Source: Bacteroidales bacterium (GTDB taxonomy: Bacteria > Bacteroidota > Bacteroidia > Bacteroidales > UBA932). Taken from it: a DNA stretch of 64,000 nucleotides. Shown here piece after piece: positions 26,482 to 35,585 of the stretch (positions are counted from its first letter, which is position 1; the number at the start of each line of letters is the position of its first letter). A model generated the notes under the pieces. It saw only the letters and a program-made list of their open reading frames with translations, was not told the DNA's origin and did not search any database. The position numbers were made by a program, and so were the translations under genes. The stretch is from positions 1 to 64,000 of the forward strand of contig JAFTDJ010000003.1 in NCBI GenBank assembly GCA_017454265.1, in the 5' to 3' direction.

Positions 26482-27599
26482 AATGATTCTGTAAATCTTG
26501 TCAATCCCTTGCAGAATTCGGACCACGAAAGGCGTTTCTTTACCTCACGGATGCGTGCTATACAGCCTTCCTGCAGGCCGGGGGTTCCGAAAAACCGTTC
26601 AATACCCTCCTTTACGAGTTCGGGCTCGGCTTTATCTACCACCAGGCCTGTACCCCGTCCTTCCACCGTACGGCGCAGCGACCCCGTATCCGTAACTATC
26701 ATTGGAACCTCAAACTGGTCTGCAAGTGCTCCCACGCCGCTCTGGGTTGCGCTGCGGTAGGGGAGTACAACCACGTCGGCTGCGGAAAAGTAAGTCTTTA
26801 CAGCAGAATCCGGTATATATTTGTCGAACAGCTTGATACGGTCCCTGTTGGGGGACTTGTCTATCGCTTCTTCATATTCCCCGAATTCTCCGTAAGGCTC
26901 TCCGGCAATAAGCAGCTGGTAATCTTCAGACAGTCCGGAGAAAGCCTCCAGAAGTATGTCCAGGCCCTTGTATTTTCTTATGAGGCCGAAGAACAGCAGC
27001 GTCTTGAGACCCGGATCCAGGCCCAGGGCTTGCATGGCCTCCTCCCTTGGAACCCTTTCCCCGAAATGTGTATAAAGGGGATGGGGAAGCGTGACGTGGC
27101 GGGCGTCGGGCTTCCAGCGCAGAAGGTCCGCCGCCACTTCGTCGCTCATCGTTATGCAGCCATCTACCGCTTTCAGGAACCAGCGGGTGAGCGGCTTGTC
27201 GAAAAAATGAGGCTCGTGGGGGATTACATTGTCCATAATGGCAACGACCTTGCAGTTTTTGCCTGCATGGCGTGCCACAGTGCCCAGGGAAGGGGCGAAC
27301 CAGGACATCCAATATCGGAGCACAAGCACGTCTGCGCCCCATTCGCGTATCGCCTTCGCCGTCTTGTACCAGGAAAAAGGATTGACCGTGCTGAGCAGAG
27401 CCTCTGACTCTACCGGCACGGCCGTGTCCCCTTCCTGTACAAATTGTGTTTTACCCGGGAAGAGGAAGTCGGGATACTGAACGGTAAAGTTGAAAGCCTT
27501 GACCGTGCAACTTCGGCTCAGTTCGCCAAGCATGCTTGCATTGAACTGGGCGACTCCTCCCCTGAAAGGATAGAAACAAGACAGGATGGCAATTTTCAA
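26478..27599 (-). CDS. Family 4 (GT-B) glycosyltransferase
   Basis: This is a 373-residue cytoplasmic glycosyltransferase of GT-B fold. The N-terminus (MKIAILSCFYPFRGGVAQ) matches the acceptor-domain start of GT4 enzymes. The C-terminal donor domain has FFGLIRKYKGLDILLEAF and VVLPYRSATQSGVGALA, which are typical. Donor and acceptor are unknown; no polysaccharide or LPS cluster surrounds it. It lies seven bases after the OmpH-like lipoprotein gene. Confidence 0.85.
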   Translation of the reverse strand: MKIAILSCFYPFRGGVAQFNASMLGELSRSCTVKAFNFTVQYPDFLFPGKTQFVQEGDTAVPVESEALLSTVNPFSWYKTAKAIREWGADVLVLRYWMSWFAPSLGTVARHAGKNCKVVAIMDNVIPHEPHFFDKPLTRWFLKAVDGCITMSDEVAADLLRWKPDARHVTLPHPLYTHFGERVPREEAMQALGLDPGLKTLLFFGLIRKYKGLDILLEAFSGLSEDYQLLIAGEPYGEFGEYEEAIDKSPNRDRIKLFDKYIPDSAVKTYFSAADVVVLPYRSATQSGVGALADQFEVPMIVTDTGSLRRTVEGRGTGLVVDKAEPELVKEGIERFFGTPGLQEGCIARIREVKKRLSWSEFCKGLTRFTESL

Positions 27600-27606
27600 G
27601 TGCGTG

Positions 27607-28224
27607 TCAGTCTTTCTTCTCGGACTTGCTCTTTACGTATGCAGCATTGAGTCCCTCGAGCACCTCGTCGGTAATGTCAAGTGAAGGGTCTGCGGTAACC
27701 ACGGGAGCGGGGAGAATATCGCCCTGGGTGGTGAGAATCATTGCGTAACCCTTCTCGGCGTTGAATTCGTCGATGAAAGTCTTGATGGCGTCTGCTATCT
27801 GGTTCATCATTACCTGCTGCTCCTCTGCAATCTCCTGCTGCTTCTGGGCGGCATACTGGTTGAAGCTGTTCTGCTGGTCCTGGAGCTTCTTGTACTGGAT
27901 CTCGGCCACGGACTGGGTCATGAGGCCCTTGTTGATCTTGTCCTGGAAAGCCTTGGAGTCCTTCTCGAGTTTGTTGCCCCTGCGGGTGACCTCCTGGTTG
28001 ATGCTGTTGATCTTGGTCTCTGCGACGCTGCGAAGGTCGTTTGCCATGTCGTACTCGTTGAGTACGCGGTCAAGGTCGAAATACACTATGGCACCTGCAG
28101 GGGTCTGGACTTTTTCTTCGTCGCCCGAGGCGGGTGCTGAGGTGCTGTTGCAGCCGGTAATTGTGCTGAGAATGAGTGCGGCCACGCCGGCGGCGGCGAT
28201 GATGCCTGCGATGTTCTTTTTCAT
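27607..28224 (-). CDS. OmpH/Skp-family lipoprotein
   Basis: This is a 205-residue lipoprotein of the OmpH/Skp periplasmic chaperone family. A signal peptide ends in lipobox ITGC (Cys25). A small head strand (AIVYFDLDRVLNEYDM) precedes long amphipathic helices forming a coiled coil rich in Gln, Glu and Lys, and the chain returns to a head segment (GYAMILTTQGD). Lipid attachment distinguishes it from the soluble OmpH at 33144. The long frame upstream of 28224 is an antisense reading of pdxJ and is excluded. It heads a ten-gene series with its own promoter. Confidence 0.82.
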   Translation of the reverse strand: MKKNIAGIIAAAGVAALILSTITGCNSTSAPASGDEEKVQTPAGAIVYFDLDRVLNEYDMANDLRSVAETKINSINQEVTRRGNKLEKDSKAFQDKINKGLMTQSVAEIQYKKLQDQQNSFNQYAAQKQQEIAEEQQVMMNQIADAIKTFIDEFNAEKGYAMILTTQGDILPAPVVTADPSLDITDEVLEGLNAAYVKSKSEKKD

Positions 28225-28256
28225 TTTTATCTTTTGTTTTCTTAAGTTGCGAACTG

Positions 28257-28264
28257 CAAATGTA
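28257..28264 (-). promoter_or_regulatory. Predicted promoter -7 box for the 28224-19086 gene series
   Basis: The minus strand reads TACATTTG, matching TAnnTTTG, 33 bases before the ATG of the OmpH-like lipoprotein and just past the pdxJ stop codon. No strong -33 element is visible. Confidence 0.5.
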
Positions 28265-28265
28265 A

Positions 28266-28985
28266 CTATTTTTTTCGAATCTCTGCCAGATATGCCCTGA
28301 TAGTGTGCTCCAACCCCATATAAAGGGCATCGCATATGATTGCATGCCCTATGGAAACCTCGTCTGTCCAGGGAATGTTGCGGATAAACCATGCCAGGTT
28401 CTCCAGATTCAGGTCGTGCCCCGCATTCAGCCCGAGTCCGCATTCCCGGGCAGCTTCCGCAGCTTTTACGAAAGGTGCAATGGCAGCTTCGCGCCCGTCG
28501 GGGTACTGCCCTGCATAAGAAGCGGTGTAGAGTTCTACGCGGTCGGCGCCGCAGGCGAGGGCTCCCCGCACCATCGCGGGGTCGGGATCGACAAAAATGG
28601 ACACCCTGATTCCCGCCCTCTTGAATTCGGCGCATCTGGCGCTCAGGAACTCCCTGTTGGCCATGGTGTCCCAACCTGCGTTTGAAGTGATTGCATCGTG
28701 GGCGTCAGGCACCAGGGTGACTTGGTCCGGACGCACTTTCAACACCAGCTCACAAAAGCTTGGAATAGGATTCCCTTCTATGTTGAATTCTGTGGTAACC
28801 AGTGGTTTAAGGGCGATGACGTCGGAATAGCGGATGTGCCGCTCGTCGGGACGCGGGTGTACCGTGATGCCCTGGGCTCCGAAGCGCTCGCAGTCCTGGG
28901 CCGCTTTTATCACGTCCGGCATGTTGCCCCCGCGTGCATTCCGCAGGGTTGCAATCTTGTTTATGTTCACGCTCAATCTTGTCAT
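28266..28985 (-). CDS. pdxJ: Pyridoxine 5'-phosphate synthase PdxJ
   Basis: PdxJ condenses 1-deoxyxylulose-5-phosphate and aminoacetone-phosphate to pyridoxine 5'-phosphate, the last ring-forming step of vitamin B6 synthesis. The 239-residue TIM-barrel protein begins [17 protein letters not shown] and contains [20 protein letters not shown] and [11 protein letters not shown], all family signatures. It is divergent from nadK across a 43-base gap with a promoter box for each gene. Confidence 0.96.
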   Translation of the reverse strand: MTRLSVNINKIATLRNARGGNMPDVIKAAQDCERFGAQGITVHPRPDERHIRYSDVIALKPLVTTEFNIEGNPIPSFCELVLKVRPDQVTLVPDAHDAITSNAGWDTMANREFLSARCAEFKRAGIRVSIFVDPDPAMVRGALACGADRVELYTASYAGQYPDGREAAIAPFVKAAEAARECGLGLNAGHDLNLENLAWFIRNIPWTDEVSIGHAIICDALYMGLEHTIRAYLAEIRKK

Positions 28986-28990
28986 AACTG

Positions 28991-28998
28991 CAAATATA
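28991..28998 (-). promoter_or_regulatory. Predicted promoter -7 box for pdxJ
   Basis: The minus strand reads TATATTTG, six bases from the pdxJ ATG at 28985. Transcription starting a few bases downstream would be leaderless or nearly so. Confidence 0.55.
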
Positions 28999-29011
28999 TC
29001 AAAAAATGTGC

Positions 29012-29019
29012 TAAATTTG
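29012..29019 (+). promoter_or_regulatory. Predicted promoter -7 box for nadK
   Basis: TAAATTTG matches TAnnTTTG nine bases before the nadK ATG. It faces away from the pdxJ box, 13 bases apart, so the two polymerase sites must overlap. Confidence 0.55.
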
Positions 29020-29028
29020 AAGCCCGAT

Positions 29029-29844
29029 ATGAAACTCGCATATTATATTAAAGACAGCAAGCTGGAACTGGACCCGAGGGTGCTCGGTCTCCTGGCCGAT
29101 TTGGGCTCAGCGGGCTTCGACGTCACTCCCGTAAGCACCGGTTCCGATGTGCCCGGGGACGTGCGCATGCTCCTGAGCTTCGGAGGTGACGGCACTTTCC
29201 TTTCTGCGGCGGCTCTTGCAAAGGCGCTCGACCTGCCGGTGCTGGGAGTCAATTTCGGCCGTTTGGGCTTCCTGTCGGAGAACAAACCGGAAGACGTGGC
29301 TGCGGCGCTGGCCGCCGGCGACTATTCCATTCAGAAGCGCGGCATGCTCAAGGCGGAGGGCTGGTGCCTGGCGGACGGGCCGCAACTCGCACTGAACGAG
29401 GTGTGCGTTCTCAGGAAAGGCACGGCTATGCTTGGAATAGACGTGCAGATAGACTCCCGGCCGCTGCCTACCTACTGGGCGGACGGCCTCCTGGTTGCAA
29501 CCAGTTCCGGTTCCACCGCGTACTCCCTCAGTGCGGGCGGCCCCATCTGCCTTCCCGACGCACGTGTGCTGATCGTGGCGCCGGTCGCCCCCCATAACCT
29601 CAACGTGCGCCCTCTGGTAGTGCCGGATACCTCCGATGTCCGCATATCTTTCCGTTCCAGGGACGAAAAGCTGATGCTTACCGTGGACAACCGCGGCTTC
29701 AGCATCCCTTCCAGTTCGGTCGTCAACGTAGTGGCCGTTCCCGAGGCCCTCAAGAGAGTCGTGCTCGGCGGATCAAATTTCATTGAGGCTCTCCGCGCCC
29801 GTCTGCTTTGGGGCGGAGACGTCCGCAACTTACCCCAATTATGA
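29029..29844 (+). CDS. nadK: NAD kinase
   Basis: NadK phosphorylates NAD to NADP using ATP or polyphosphate. The 271-residue protein contains the catalytic GGDGT motif ([11 protein letters not shown]), the NE motif in [11 protein letters not shown], and the conserved [16 protein letters not shown] start at the ATG at 29029, where the frame begins MKLAYYIKD, next to a promoter box. Upstream readings in the same frame are antisense to pdxJ. The stop overlaps the uppS ATG (ATGA). Confidence 0.95.
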   Translation: MKLAYYIKDSKLELDPRVLGLLADLGSAGFDVTPVSTGSDVPGDVRMLLSFGGDGTFLSAAALAKALDLPVLGVNFGRLGFLSENKPEDVAAALAAGDYSIQKRGMLKAEGWCLADGPQLALNEVCVLRKGTAMLGIDVQIDSRPLPTYWADGLLVATSSGSTAYSLSAGGPICLPDARVLIVAPVAPHNLNVRPLVVPDTSDVRISFRSRDEKLMLTVDNRGFSIPSSSVVNVVAVPEALKRVVLGGSNFIEALRARLLWGGDVRNLPQL

Positions 29845-30521
29845 CAATTCCCGAAAAACTTCCCGCGCACGTTACTTTTATAATGGACGGCAACGGCCGA
29901 TGGGCCCGCAGCCGCGGAAAGGATCGCATAGAGGGCCATTTCGAAGGAGTGGAGAGCGTGCGTGAGGTGATGAAAACCAGCGTGGAGCTGGGTATCCCGT
30001 ACGTGTCGTTCTACGCTTTTTCCGAGGAAAACTGGGGCCGCGATGCGGCTGAGGTCAACGGCCTTATGGAGCTGATGTACAGGGCGATGAAGAACGAACT
30101 CAATACTTTCCTCGACAACGGAGTGCGCTTCCTGGTCCTGGGCAACCGGTCGCGCCTGCCCGATAAAGTAAACATGGGAATAGACGAGCTTCAGGAGCTT
30201 ACCAAAGAAGGCAAGCGCCTTACGATGATACTTTTCATGAGCTACAGCGGCCAGTGGGACATTCAGCAGGCCGCGCGCAGGATGGCTCAGGCGGGTGCTG
30301 AAGATATCGCGCCTTTCCTCTCCACCGCAGGCATTCCCGACCCGGACCTTATGATACGCACTTCGGGGGAACAGCGCATAAGCAATTACATGCTCTGGCA
30401 GCTTGCTTATGCAGAATTTGTGTTTACTCCCACACTTTGGCCTGATTTTAGAAAGCAGGAGTACCTGGCTGCGCTGGAAGAATTTGCTTCCCGGGACAGG
30501 CGTTTCGGAAAAGTAAAATAA
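29841..30521 (+). CDS. uppS: Undecaprenyl diphosphate synthase (cis-prenyltransferase)
   Basis: UppS extends farnesyl diphosphate with isopentenyl units to C55 undecaprenyl diphosphate, the carrier for peptidoglycan and surface glycans. The 226-residue protein has the substrate motif FIMDGNGRWA near the N-terminus, FYAFSEENW, and the C-terminal RTSGEQRISNY. I begin at the ATG overlapping the nadK stop. bamA follows after 31 bases with its own promoter box. Confidence 0.95.
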   Translation: MTIPEKLPAHVTFIMDGNGRWARSRGKDRIEGHFEGVESVREVMKTSVELGIPYVSFYAFSEENWGRDAAEVNGLMELMYRAMKNELNTFLDNGVRFLVLGNRSRLPDKVNMGIDELQELTKEGKRLTMILFMSYSGQWDIQQAARRMAQAGAEDIAPFLSTAGIPDPDLMIRTSGEQRISNYMLWQLAYAEFVFTPTLWPDFRKQEYLAALEEFASRDRRFGKVK

Positions 30522-30526
30522 TTCCG

Positions 30527-30534
30527 TATATTTG
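30527..30534 (+). promoter_or_regulatory. Predicted promoter -7 box for bamA-ompH
   Basis: TATATTTG lies 18 bases before the bamA ATG. A TTTC at 30503-30506, inside the end of uppS, could be a -33 element with 20-base spacing. Confidence 0.55.
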
Positions 30535-30552
30535 CACATTTATCTGTAGAAG

Positions 30553-33144
30553 ATGAAGAGAAGATATATAGTTGTCCTTGTGATGATACTGGTTTCCTGC
30601 CTGTCTGTGAAGGCGCAGGAAAGCAACGTGGAGATAGACTACAACCACCCCCGGAAGTATTTCGTGGGCGGCGTGAGCGTAGAGGGCAACAGCTATTTCA
30701 GCCCCCAGCAGATCATTCAGCTTACCGGAATGCAGAAAGGGATGGAGCTGACCGTTCCCGGAGACGACGTTTCCGGAATAGTCAAGCGCCTTTGGCTGCA
30801 GAGGTATTTCGAGGACGTCGCCCTTGTTATCGACCATCTGAGCGAAAATGCCGATTCGGCCTTCTTCAAGATAATAATCAAGGAGCGTCCAAGGGTGTCC
30901 CGCTGGACTTTTTCCGGTATCAAGCAGGGAGACAGGAAGGAACTTCAGGACCGTCTCAACCTGCGCCGTGGAGGTGAATATTCGGAATACGTGGACAAGA
31001 CGGCCACCGACATCATCAAGCGTTACTATGCAGAGAAGGGCTTCCTGAATGCGAAGGTGAATACGGAGGTGCAGAAAGACTCCGTCGTGCTCAACGCGAT
31101 ACGGGTCAACTTCAACATAGACCGGGGCGAAAAAGTGCGCATCAAGAACATCAATTTCATAGGCAACGAGCATGTGAAGGATTTCAAGCTCGCCAGGGCC
31201 ATGAAGAAGACCAAGTCCAACAAGATATACAACTTCTTCAACAGCAAGAAATTCAACGAGAAGGAGTACATCAACGACAAGAAAGCCGTCATTTCCGCCT
31301 TCAACGAGGCCGGATTCCGCGACGCCCGCCTGGTGCGTGACTCCGTGTATTACGTCGAGCCCAAGCGGCTCGGCATAGACCTCGTGTTCGAAGAAGGGGA
31401 CCGCTACTACTTCCGCGACATAAGCTGGACCGGCAACTCCGTCTATCCCACCGAAGCCCTCAACGAAGTGCTGCAGGTGAAGAAAGGCGACGTGTATGAC
31501 GTGGTGTCCATGGAGAAGCGCCTTTATGGCGGCGGCAAGCAGACCGACATGGATATTTCCAAGCTCTATCGCGATTACGGCTACCTCTTCTTCAATATCA
31601 CTCCCGTCGAGACCAATATCCAGAACGATTCTGTAGATGTCGAGCTCCGCATCTCCGAAGGCAAGCAGGCTACGCTCAACAACATAGTCATCAACGGAAA
31701 CGACCTCACCAGCGAACGCGTGGTGCGCCGTCAGATATTCACCCGCCCCGGCTACCTGTTCCGCCAGTCCGACTTTGAGCGTTCCATCCGTGAAATAGCG
31801 TCCCTCGGCCAGTTTGATCCGGAGTCCATCACCGACCCGGCAAAGGGCTATTCGATAATTCCAAACCAGCTCAACAACACGGTGGACCTGGTGTACAACG
31901 TTACTGAAAAGCCTTCCAGCCAGCTGGAACTCTCCGGAGGCTGGGGAGCCAACACTTTCGTGGCAACCATCGGCGTGAGTTTCAACAACTTCTCCACCAG
32001 GCGTATGTTCGAGAAGGGAGCCTGGAGGCCGGTGCCGCTGGGAGACGCCCAGAACCTCGCGTTCCGTTTCCAGACTAACGGCCGCTACTATACCGCGCTC
32101 ACCGCCAGCTTTACCGAGCCCTGGCTCTTCGGCAAGAAACCTACCTCGCTCAACCTCGGCGGCTATTATACCCGTTATACCAATTCAAACCTCTGGCTGG
32201 GCATCCTGAGCAACGACCAGCAGATGGAGGTCTTCGGAGCTTCCGCGTCCCTGGGAAACCGCCTCAAGTGGCCGGACAATTATTTTGTGCTGTATAACGG
32301 ACTCAGCTGGCAGACCTACCGGCTCAAGAACTGGAGCAATTACGGTTTCATCTTCGATACCGGTATTTCCCACAATATCAGCTATACCGTCAACCTGATG
32401 CGTAATTCCACCGACCAGCAGATTTATCCCCGTTCCGGTTCGGACATATCGCTGTCGCTCGCACTCACGCCTCCTTTCTCACTGTTCCGCAACTGGGACT
32501 ATGACATCATGGGCAACAAGATTACCACCCGTGACGGCAAACCCGTCACCTGGAAGGACGTGCAGTACGACAACTGGACCGTGCAGCAGCGCTACAAGTG
32601 GATTGAGTATCACAAGTGGAAGTTCTCCGCGGCTACCTACAGCAAGCTGATAGGGGACCTGGTGCTTATGACGCGCGCGCAGTTCGGCTATCTGGGTTAC
32701 TATAACCGTAACTGGGGCTATTCCCCGTTCGAGGGCTTCCTCGTGGGCGGCGACGGAATGTCCGGCTATATGACCTACGGAACGGAAATAGTTTCCCTGC
32801 GCGGTTATTCCAATTACAGTCTTACCCCCCAGAAAGTTACGCCGTACAATACCTCCGGCTCGGCATATGCCGGAAACGTGTACGACAAGTTTACTATTGA
32901 GTTGCGTTATCCGGTCATACTCCAGCCGTCTTCCACAATCTTCGTGCTTGCATTCCTTGAAGGAGGCAACTGCTGGAGCGATATCCGTGATTTCAATCCC
33001 TTCCAAATCAAGCGCAGCGCCGGCGTTGGCGTGCGTATCTTCCTGCCGATGATAGGCCTGCTCGGAGTCGACTGGGGTTACGGCTTCGACGACAGCGCCA
33101 ACGGAGGCAGTCAGTTCCACTTTGTTATAGGACAACAATTTTAA
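30553..33144 (+). CDS. bamA: Outer-membrane protein assembly factor BamA
   Basis: BamA is the Omp85-family barrel that inserts outer-membrane proteins. The 863-residue protein has a signal peptide (about residues 1-21, ending VKAQ). A run of POTRA domains follows over roughly residues 33-430, for example VRINFNIDRGEKVRIKNINF and VDVELRISEGKQATLNNIVI. The C-terminal bacterial surface antigen barrel ends in FHFVIGQQF, a typical outer-membrane terminal strand with final Phe. It overlaps ompH by one base, and BamD is encoded at 23604, so part of the Bam machinery is in this window. Confidence 0.94.
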   Translation: MKRRYIVVLVMILVSCLSVKAQESNVEIDYNHPRKYFVGGVSVEGNSYFSPQQIIQLTGMQKGMELTVPGDDVSGIVKRLWLQRYFEDVALVIDHLSENADSAFFKIIIKERPRVSRWTFSGIKQGDRKELQDRLNLRRGGEYSEYVDKTATDIIKRYYAEKGFLNAKVNTEVQKDSVVLNAIRVNFNIDRGEKVRIKNINFIGNEHVKDFKLARAMKKTKSNKIYNFFNSKKFNEKEYINDKKAVISAFNEAGFRDARLVRDSVYYVEPKRLGIDLVFEEGDRYYFRDISWTGNSVYPTEALNEVLQVKKGDVYDVVSMEKRLYGGGKQTDMDISKLYRDYGYLFFNITPVETNIQNDSVDVELRISEGKQATLNNIVINGNDLTSERVVRRQIFTRPGYLFRQSDFERSIREIASLGQFDPESITDPAKGYSIIPNQLNNTVDLVYNVTEKPSSQLELSGGWGANTFVATIGVSFNNFSTRRMFEKGAWRPVPLGDAQNLAFRFQTNGRYYTALTASFTEPWLFGKKPTSLNLGGYYTRYTNSNLWLGILSNDQQMEVFGASASLGNRLKWPDNYFVLYNGLSWQTYRLKNWSNYGFIFDTGISHNISYTVNLMRNSTDQQIYPRSGSDISLSLALTPPFSLFRNWDYDIMGNKITTRDGKPVTWKDVQYDNWTVQQRYKWIEYHKWKFSAATYSKLIGDLVLMTRAQFGYLGYYNRNWGYSPFEGFLVGGDGMSGYMTYGTEIVSLRGYSNYSLTPQKVTPYNTSGSAYAGNVYDKFTIELRYPVILQPSSTIFVLAFLEGGNCWSDIRDFNPFQIKRSAGVGVRIFLPMIGLLGVDWGYGFDDSANGGSQFHFVIGQQF

Positions 33145-33722
33145 TGTTTGATAATATGAAAAAGATTCTTTTGGTTGCCGCTTTGGCAATAATGAGTGTC
33201 GCAGCTTTTGCGCAGCAGAAGTTCGCCCACGTCAATTTTACCGAACTGGTGCAGTTGATGCCCGAGTCCGACCAGGCCCGTGCCACATTGGAAGCTTCCA
33301 GCAAGGAAGCCAACGAGACCTATCAGGCCATGGCAGACGAATGGAATACCAAATACCAGCAGTATCAGCAGAAGGCCGCTTCCTGGACTCCGGCAATCCG
33401 CGAGACCAAGGAGAAGGAACTTACCGATATGCAGCAGCGTATCCAGGAATTCAACCAGACCGTTCAGGCCGAGCTTCAGCAACAGCAGCAGCAGCTCATG
33501 GCTCCTATCTACCAGAAGGCCCAGGAGGCAGTCAACAAACTGGCCAAGGAAGGTGGTTACATCTACGTAATAGACCAGACCAGCGCCCTCTATATCGATC
33601 CCGCACAGAGCACGGATCTTACTCCTGCAGCTCGCAAGGCGCTTTCCATTCCTGACGACAGGACTATGGAGTCCTTGCAGAAGGAACTTCAGGCCCAGGC
33701 CGAACAGCAGCAAGCTCAATAG
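33144..33722 (+). CDS. ompH: Periplasmic chaperone OmpH/Skp
   Basis: This is a 192-residue Skp-like chaperone that holds unfolded outer-membrane proteins. Signal peptide MKKILLVAALAIMSVAAFAQ follows a short leader; the ATG at 33144 overlaps the bamA stop (TAATG), and the alternative ATG at 33156 would start right at the signal peptide. The mature part begins with the head strand FAHVNFTELVQLMP. Long Gln-rich helices (including a run of five glutamines) and a return strand (GYIYVIDQTSALYID) follow. Position behind bamA supports the role. Confidence 0.9.
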   Translation: MFDNMKKILLVAALAIMSVAAFAQQKFAHVNFTELVQLMPESDQARATLEASSKEANETYQAMADEWNTKYQQYQQKAASWTPAIRETKEKELTDMQQRIQEFNQTVQAELQQQQQQLMAPIYQKAQEAVNKLAKEGGYIYVIDQTSALYIDPAQSTDLTPAARKALSIPDDRTMESLQKELQAQAEQQQAQ

Positions 33723-33741
33723 TTTAATCAGACCACATAAG

Positions 33742-35583
33742 ATGCAACACAAAGTCATTGACTTAAAGGATGTTGTGATCAGGTTCGCAGGAGACTCGGG
33801 AGATGGTATGCAGCTCACCGGGTCTCTTTTCGCAGATATGTCTGCGATTTATGGCAACGGCCTGGCCACATTCCCTGATTTCCCCGCCGAGATACGTGCT
33901 CCTCACGGCACCGTATCCGGCGTTTCCGGTTTCCAGGTGCACATAGGCACCGAGGGCGTAGAGACGCCCGGCGACTTCTGCGACCTGCTTGTCGCAATGA
34001 ATCCCGCTGCACTGAAGTCCAACGCCAAATGGTGCAAGCCCACCGCTATGATCCTGGTGGATGGTGACGCGTTTGACGAAAAAGGCATGCAGCGTGCCGG
34101 CTTTACTACAGATGATCCTTTCGCCGAACTTCGGGTAGAAGACAGGGCGCTCATAGTCGCGCCTATTACAACCCTCACGCAGGAGTCCCTCAAAGACAGC
34201 GGCCTGGATACCAAAACTGTACTCAAGTGCAAGAATATGTTTACCCTCGGAATGGCCTGCTTCATCTATAGCCGTCCCCTTGAGTACATCTACCAGTATC
34301 TGGAGAAAAAGTTTGCAAAGAAGCATCCGGAACTCATCGAACCGAACAAGAAGGTCCTGAACGACGGTTTCAATTATGCCGCCAACATACAGGCCATACC
34401 CAATACCTATACAATCGCGCCGTCCAAGAACAGGAAGCCCGGGACATACCGCAATATCACCGGCAACCAGGCAACCGCATGGGGCCTGCTGGCCGCTTCG
34501 GAGAAGTCCGGCCTGCCTTTGTTCTGCGGCTCATATCCGATTACGCCCGCAACGGCTATCCTGGAGGAACTGGCAATCCATAAGAGCCTTGGCGCCAAAA
34601 CGCTTCAGGCGGAAGACGAGATTGCAGGCATCTGCACGGCCATAGGCGCGAGCTATGCAGGAAACCTCGCTGTCACCACCACTTCCGGTCCCGGCCTTTC
34701 CCTCAAGACGGAGGCCCTCGGACTTGCCGTCATGGCGGAACTTCCGCTGGTGGTCGTTGACGTACAGCGTGGCGGCCCTTCCACCGGCCTGCCTACAAAG
34801 ACCGAGCAGTCCGACCTCAACCAGGCCCTGTACGGGCGCAACGGCGAGTGCCCCATGCCCGTCATCGCCGCCCATTCCCCGTCCAATTGCTTCGACGCCG
34901 CTTTCAACGCCGCAAAGATAGCCCTGGAGCATATGACTCCCGTGATGCTGCTTTCCGAGGGTTTCCTCGGTAACGGCAGCGAGCCGTGGCGCATTCCTTC
35001 CATGTCGGACTATCCCGAGATCAAACCTCCCTTCGTGACCGGAGTCCTGGCCGAGGGAGAGAAGTTCAAGCCTTTCGAAAGGGACCCCGAGACGCTCGTG
35101 CGCCGCTGGGCCATTCCCGGCCAGAAGAGCTTCGAGCACCGCGTCGGCGGTCTTGAAAAGACCCACGAGGGCGTACTGTCCACCGACCCCGCGAATCATG
35201 AGCTCATGGTGAACGAGAGGGCGGAAAAAGTCGCCCGCATCGCAAAGGATATACCTTCGCTTCAAGTGCTGCGGGGGCCTTCGTCCGGCAACCTGCTTGT
35301 CGTAGGCTGGGGCGGTACCTACGGACATCTGCTCGGAGCCGTGGAGGAAGTCGGCGACTCCGTTTCCTATGTACACTTCGACTATATCAACCCGCTGCCC
35401 GCAAATACGGAAGAAGTGTTCGTGCGCTTCAAGAAGATTTTGGTGTGCGAGCTCAACAGCGGGCAGTTTGCAGGTTATTTGCGTGCCTGCCTGCCTCAGT
35501 TCAGTTATACTAAATACAATAAGGTCCAGGGTCAGCCGTTCCTGGTGAGCGAGCTGGTGGAAGCGATAAAGAAAGCAATCTGA
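33742..35583 (+). CDS. korA: 2-oxoacid:acceptor oxidoreductase, fused gamma/alpha subunit (KorA type)
   Basis: With KorB this enzyme oxidatively decarboxylates a 2-oxoacid, most likely 2-oxoglutarate, to the acyl-CoA and passes electrons to ferredoxin. The 613-residue protein is a fusion. The N-terminal gamma domain (about residues 10-190, RFAGDSGDGMQLTG and FPAEIRAPHGTVSG) is joined to the alpha domain, with FCGSYPITPAT and TTTSGPGLSLKTEALGLAV. This architecture matches Bacteroidota KorA proteins. korB follows after two bases. Specificity for 2-oxoglutarate versus other oxoacids is inferred. Confidence 0.9.
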   Translation: MQHKVIDLKDVVIRFAGDSGDGMQLTGSLFADMSAIYGNGLATFPDFPAEIRAPHGTVSGVSGFQVHIGTEGVETPGDFCDLLVAMNPAALKSNAKWCKPTAMILVDGDAFDEKGMQRAGFTTDDPFAELRVEDRALIVAPITTLTQESLKDSGLDTKTVLKCKNMFTLGMACFIYSRPLEYIYQYLEKKFAKKHPELIEPNKKVLNDGFNYAANIQAIPNTYTIAPSKNRKPGTYRNITGNQATAWGLLAASEKSGLPLFCGSYPITPATAILEELAIHKSLGAKTLQAEDEIAGICTAIGASYAGNLAVTTTSGPGLSLKTEALGLAVMAELPLVVVDVQRGGPSTGLPTKTEQSDLNQALYGRNGECPMPVIAAHSPSNCFDAAFNAAKIALEHMTPVMLLSEGFLGNGSEPWRIPSMSDYPEIKPPFVTGVLAEGEKFKPFERDPETLVRRWAIPGQKSFEHRVGGLEKTHEGVLSTDPANHELMVNERAEKVARIAKDIPSLQVLRGPSSGNLLVVGWGGTYGHLLGAVEEVGDSVSYVHFDYINPLPANTEEVFVRFKKILVCELNSGQFAGYLRACLPQFSYTKYNKVQGQPFLVSELVEAIKKAI

Positions 35584-35585
35584 TT

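Noticed and set aside
28225-28674. 150-residue N-terminal extension of the OmpH-like lipoprotein
   Set aside because: It lies within pdxJ in another frame, and the signal peptide with lipobox begins only at 28224.
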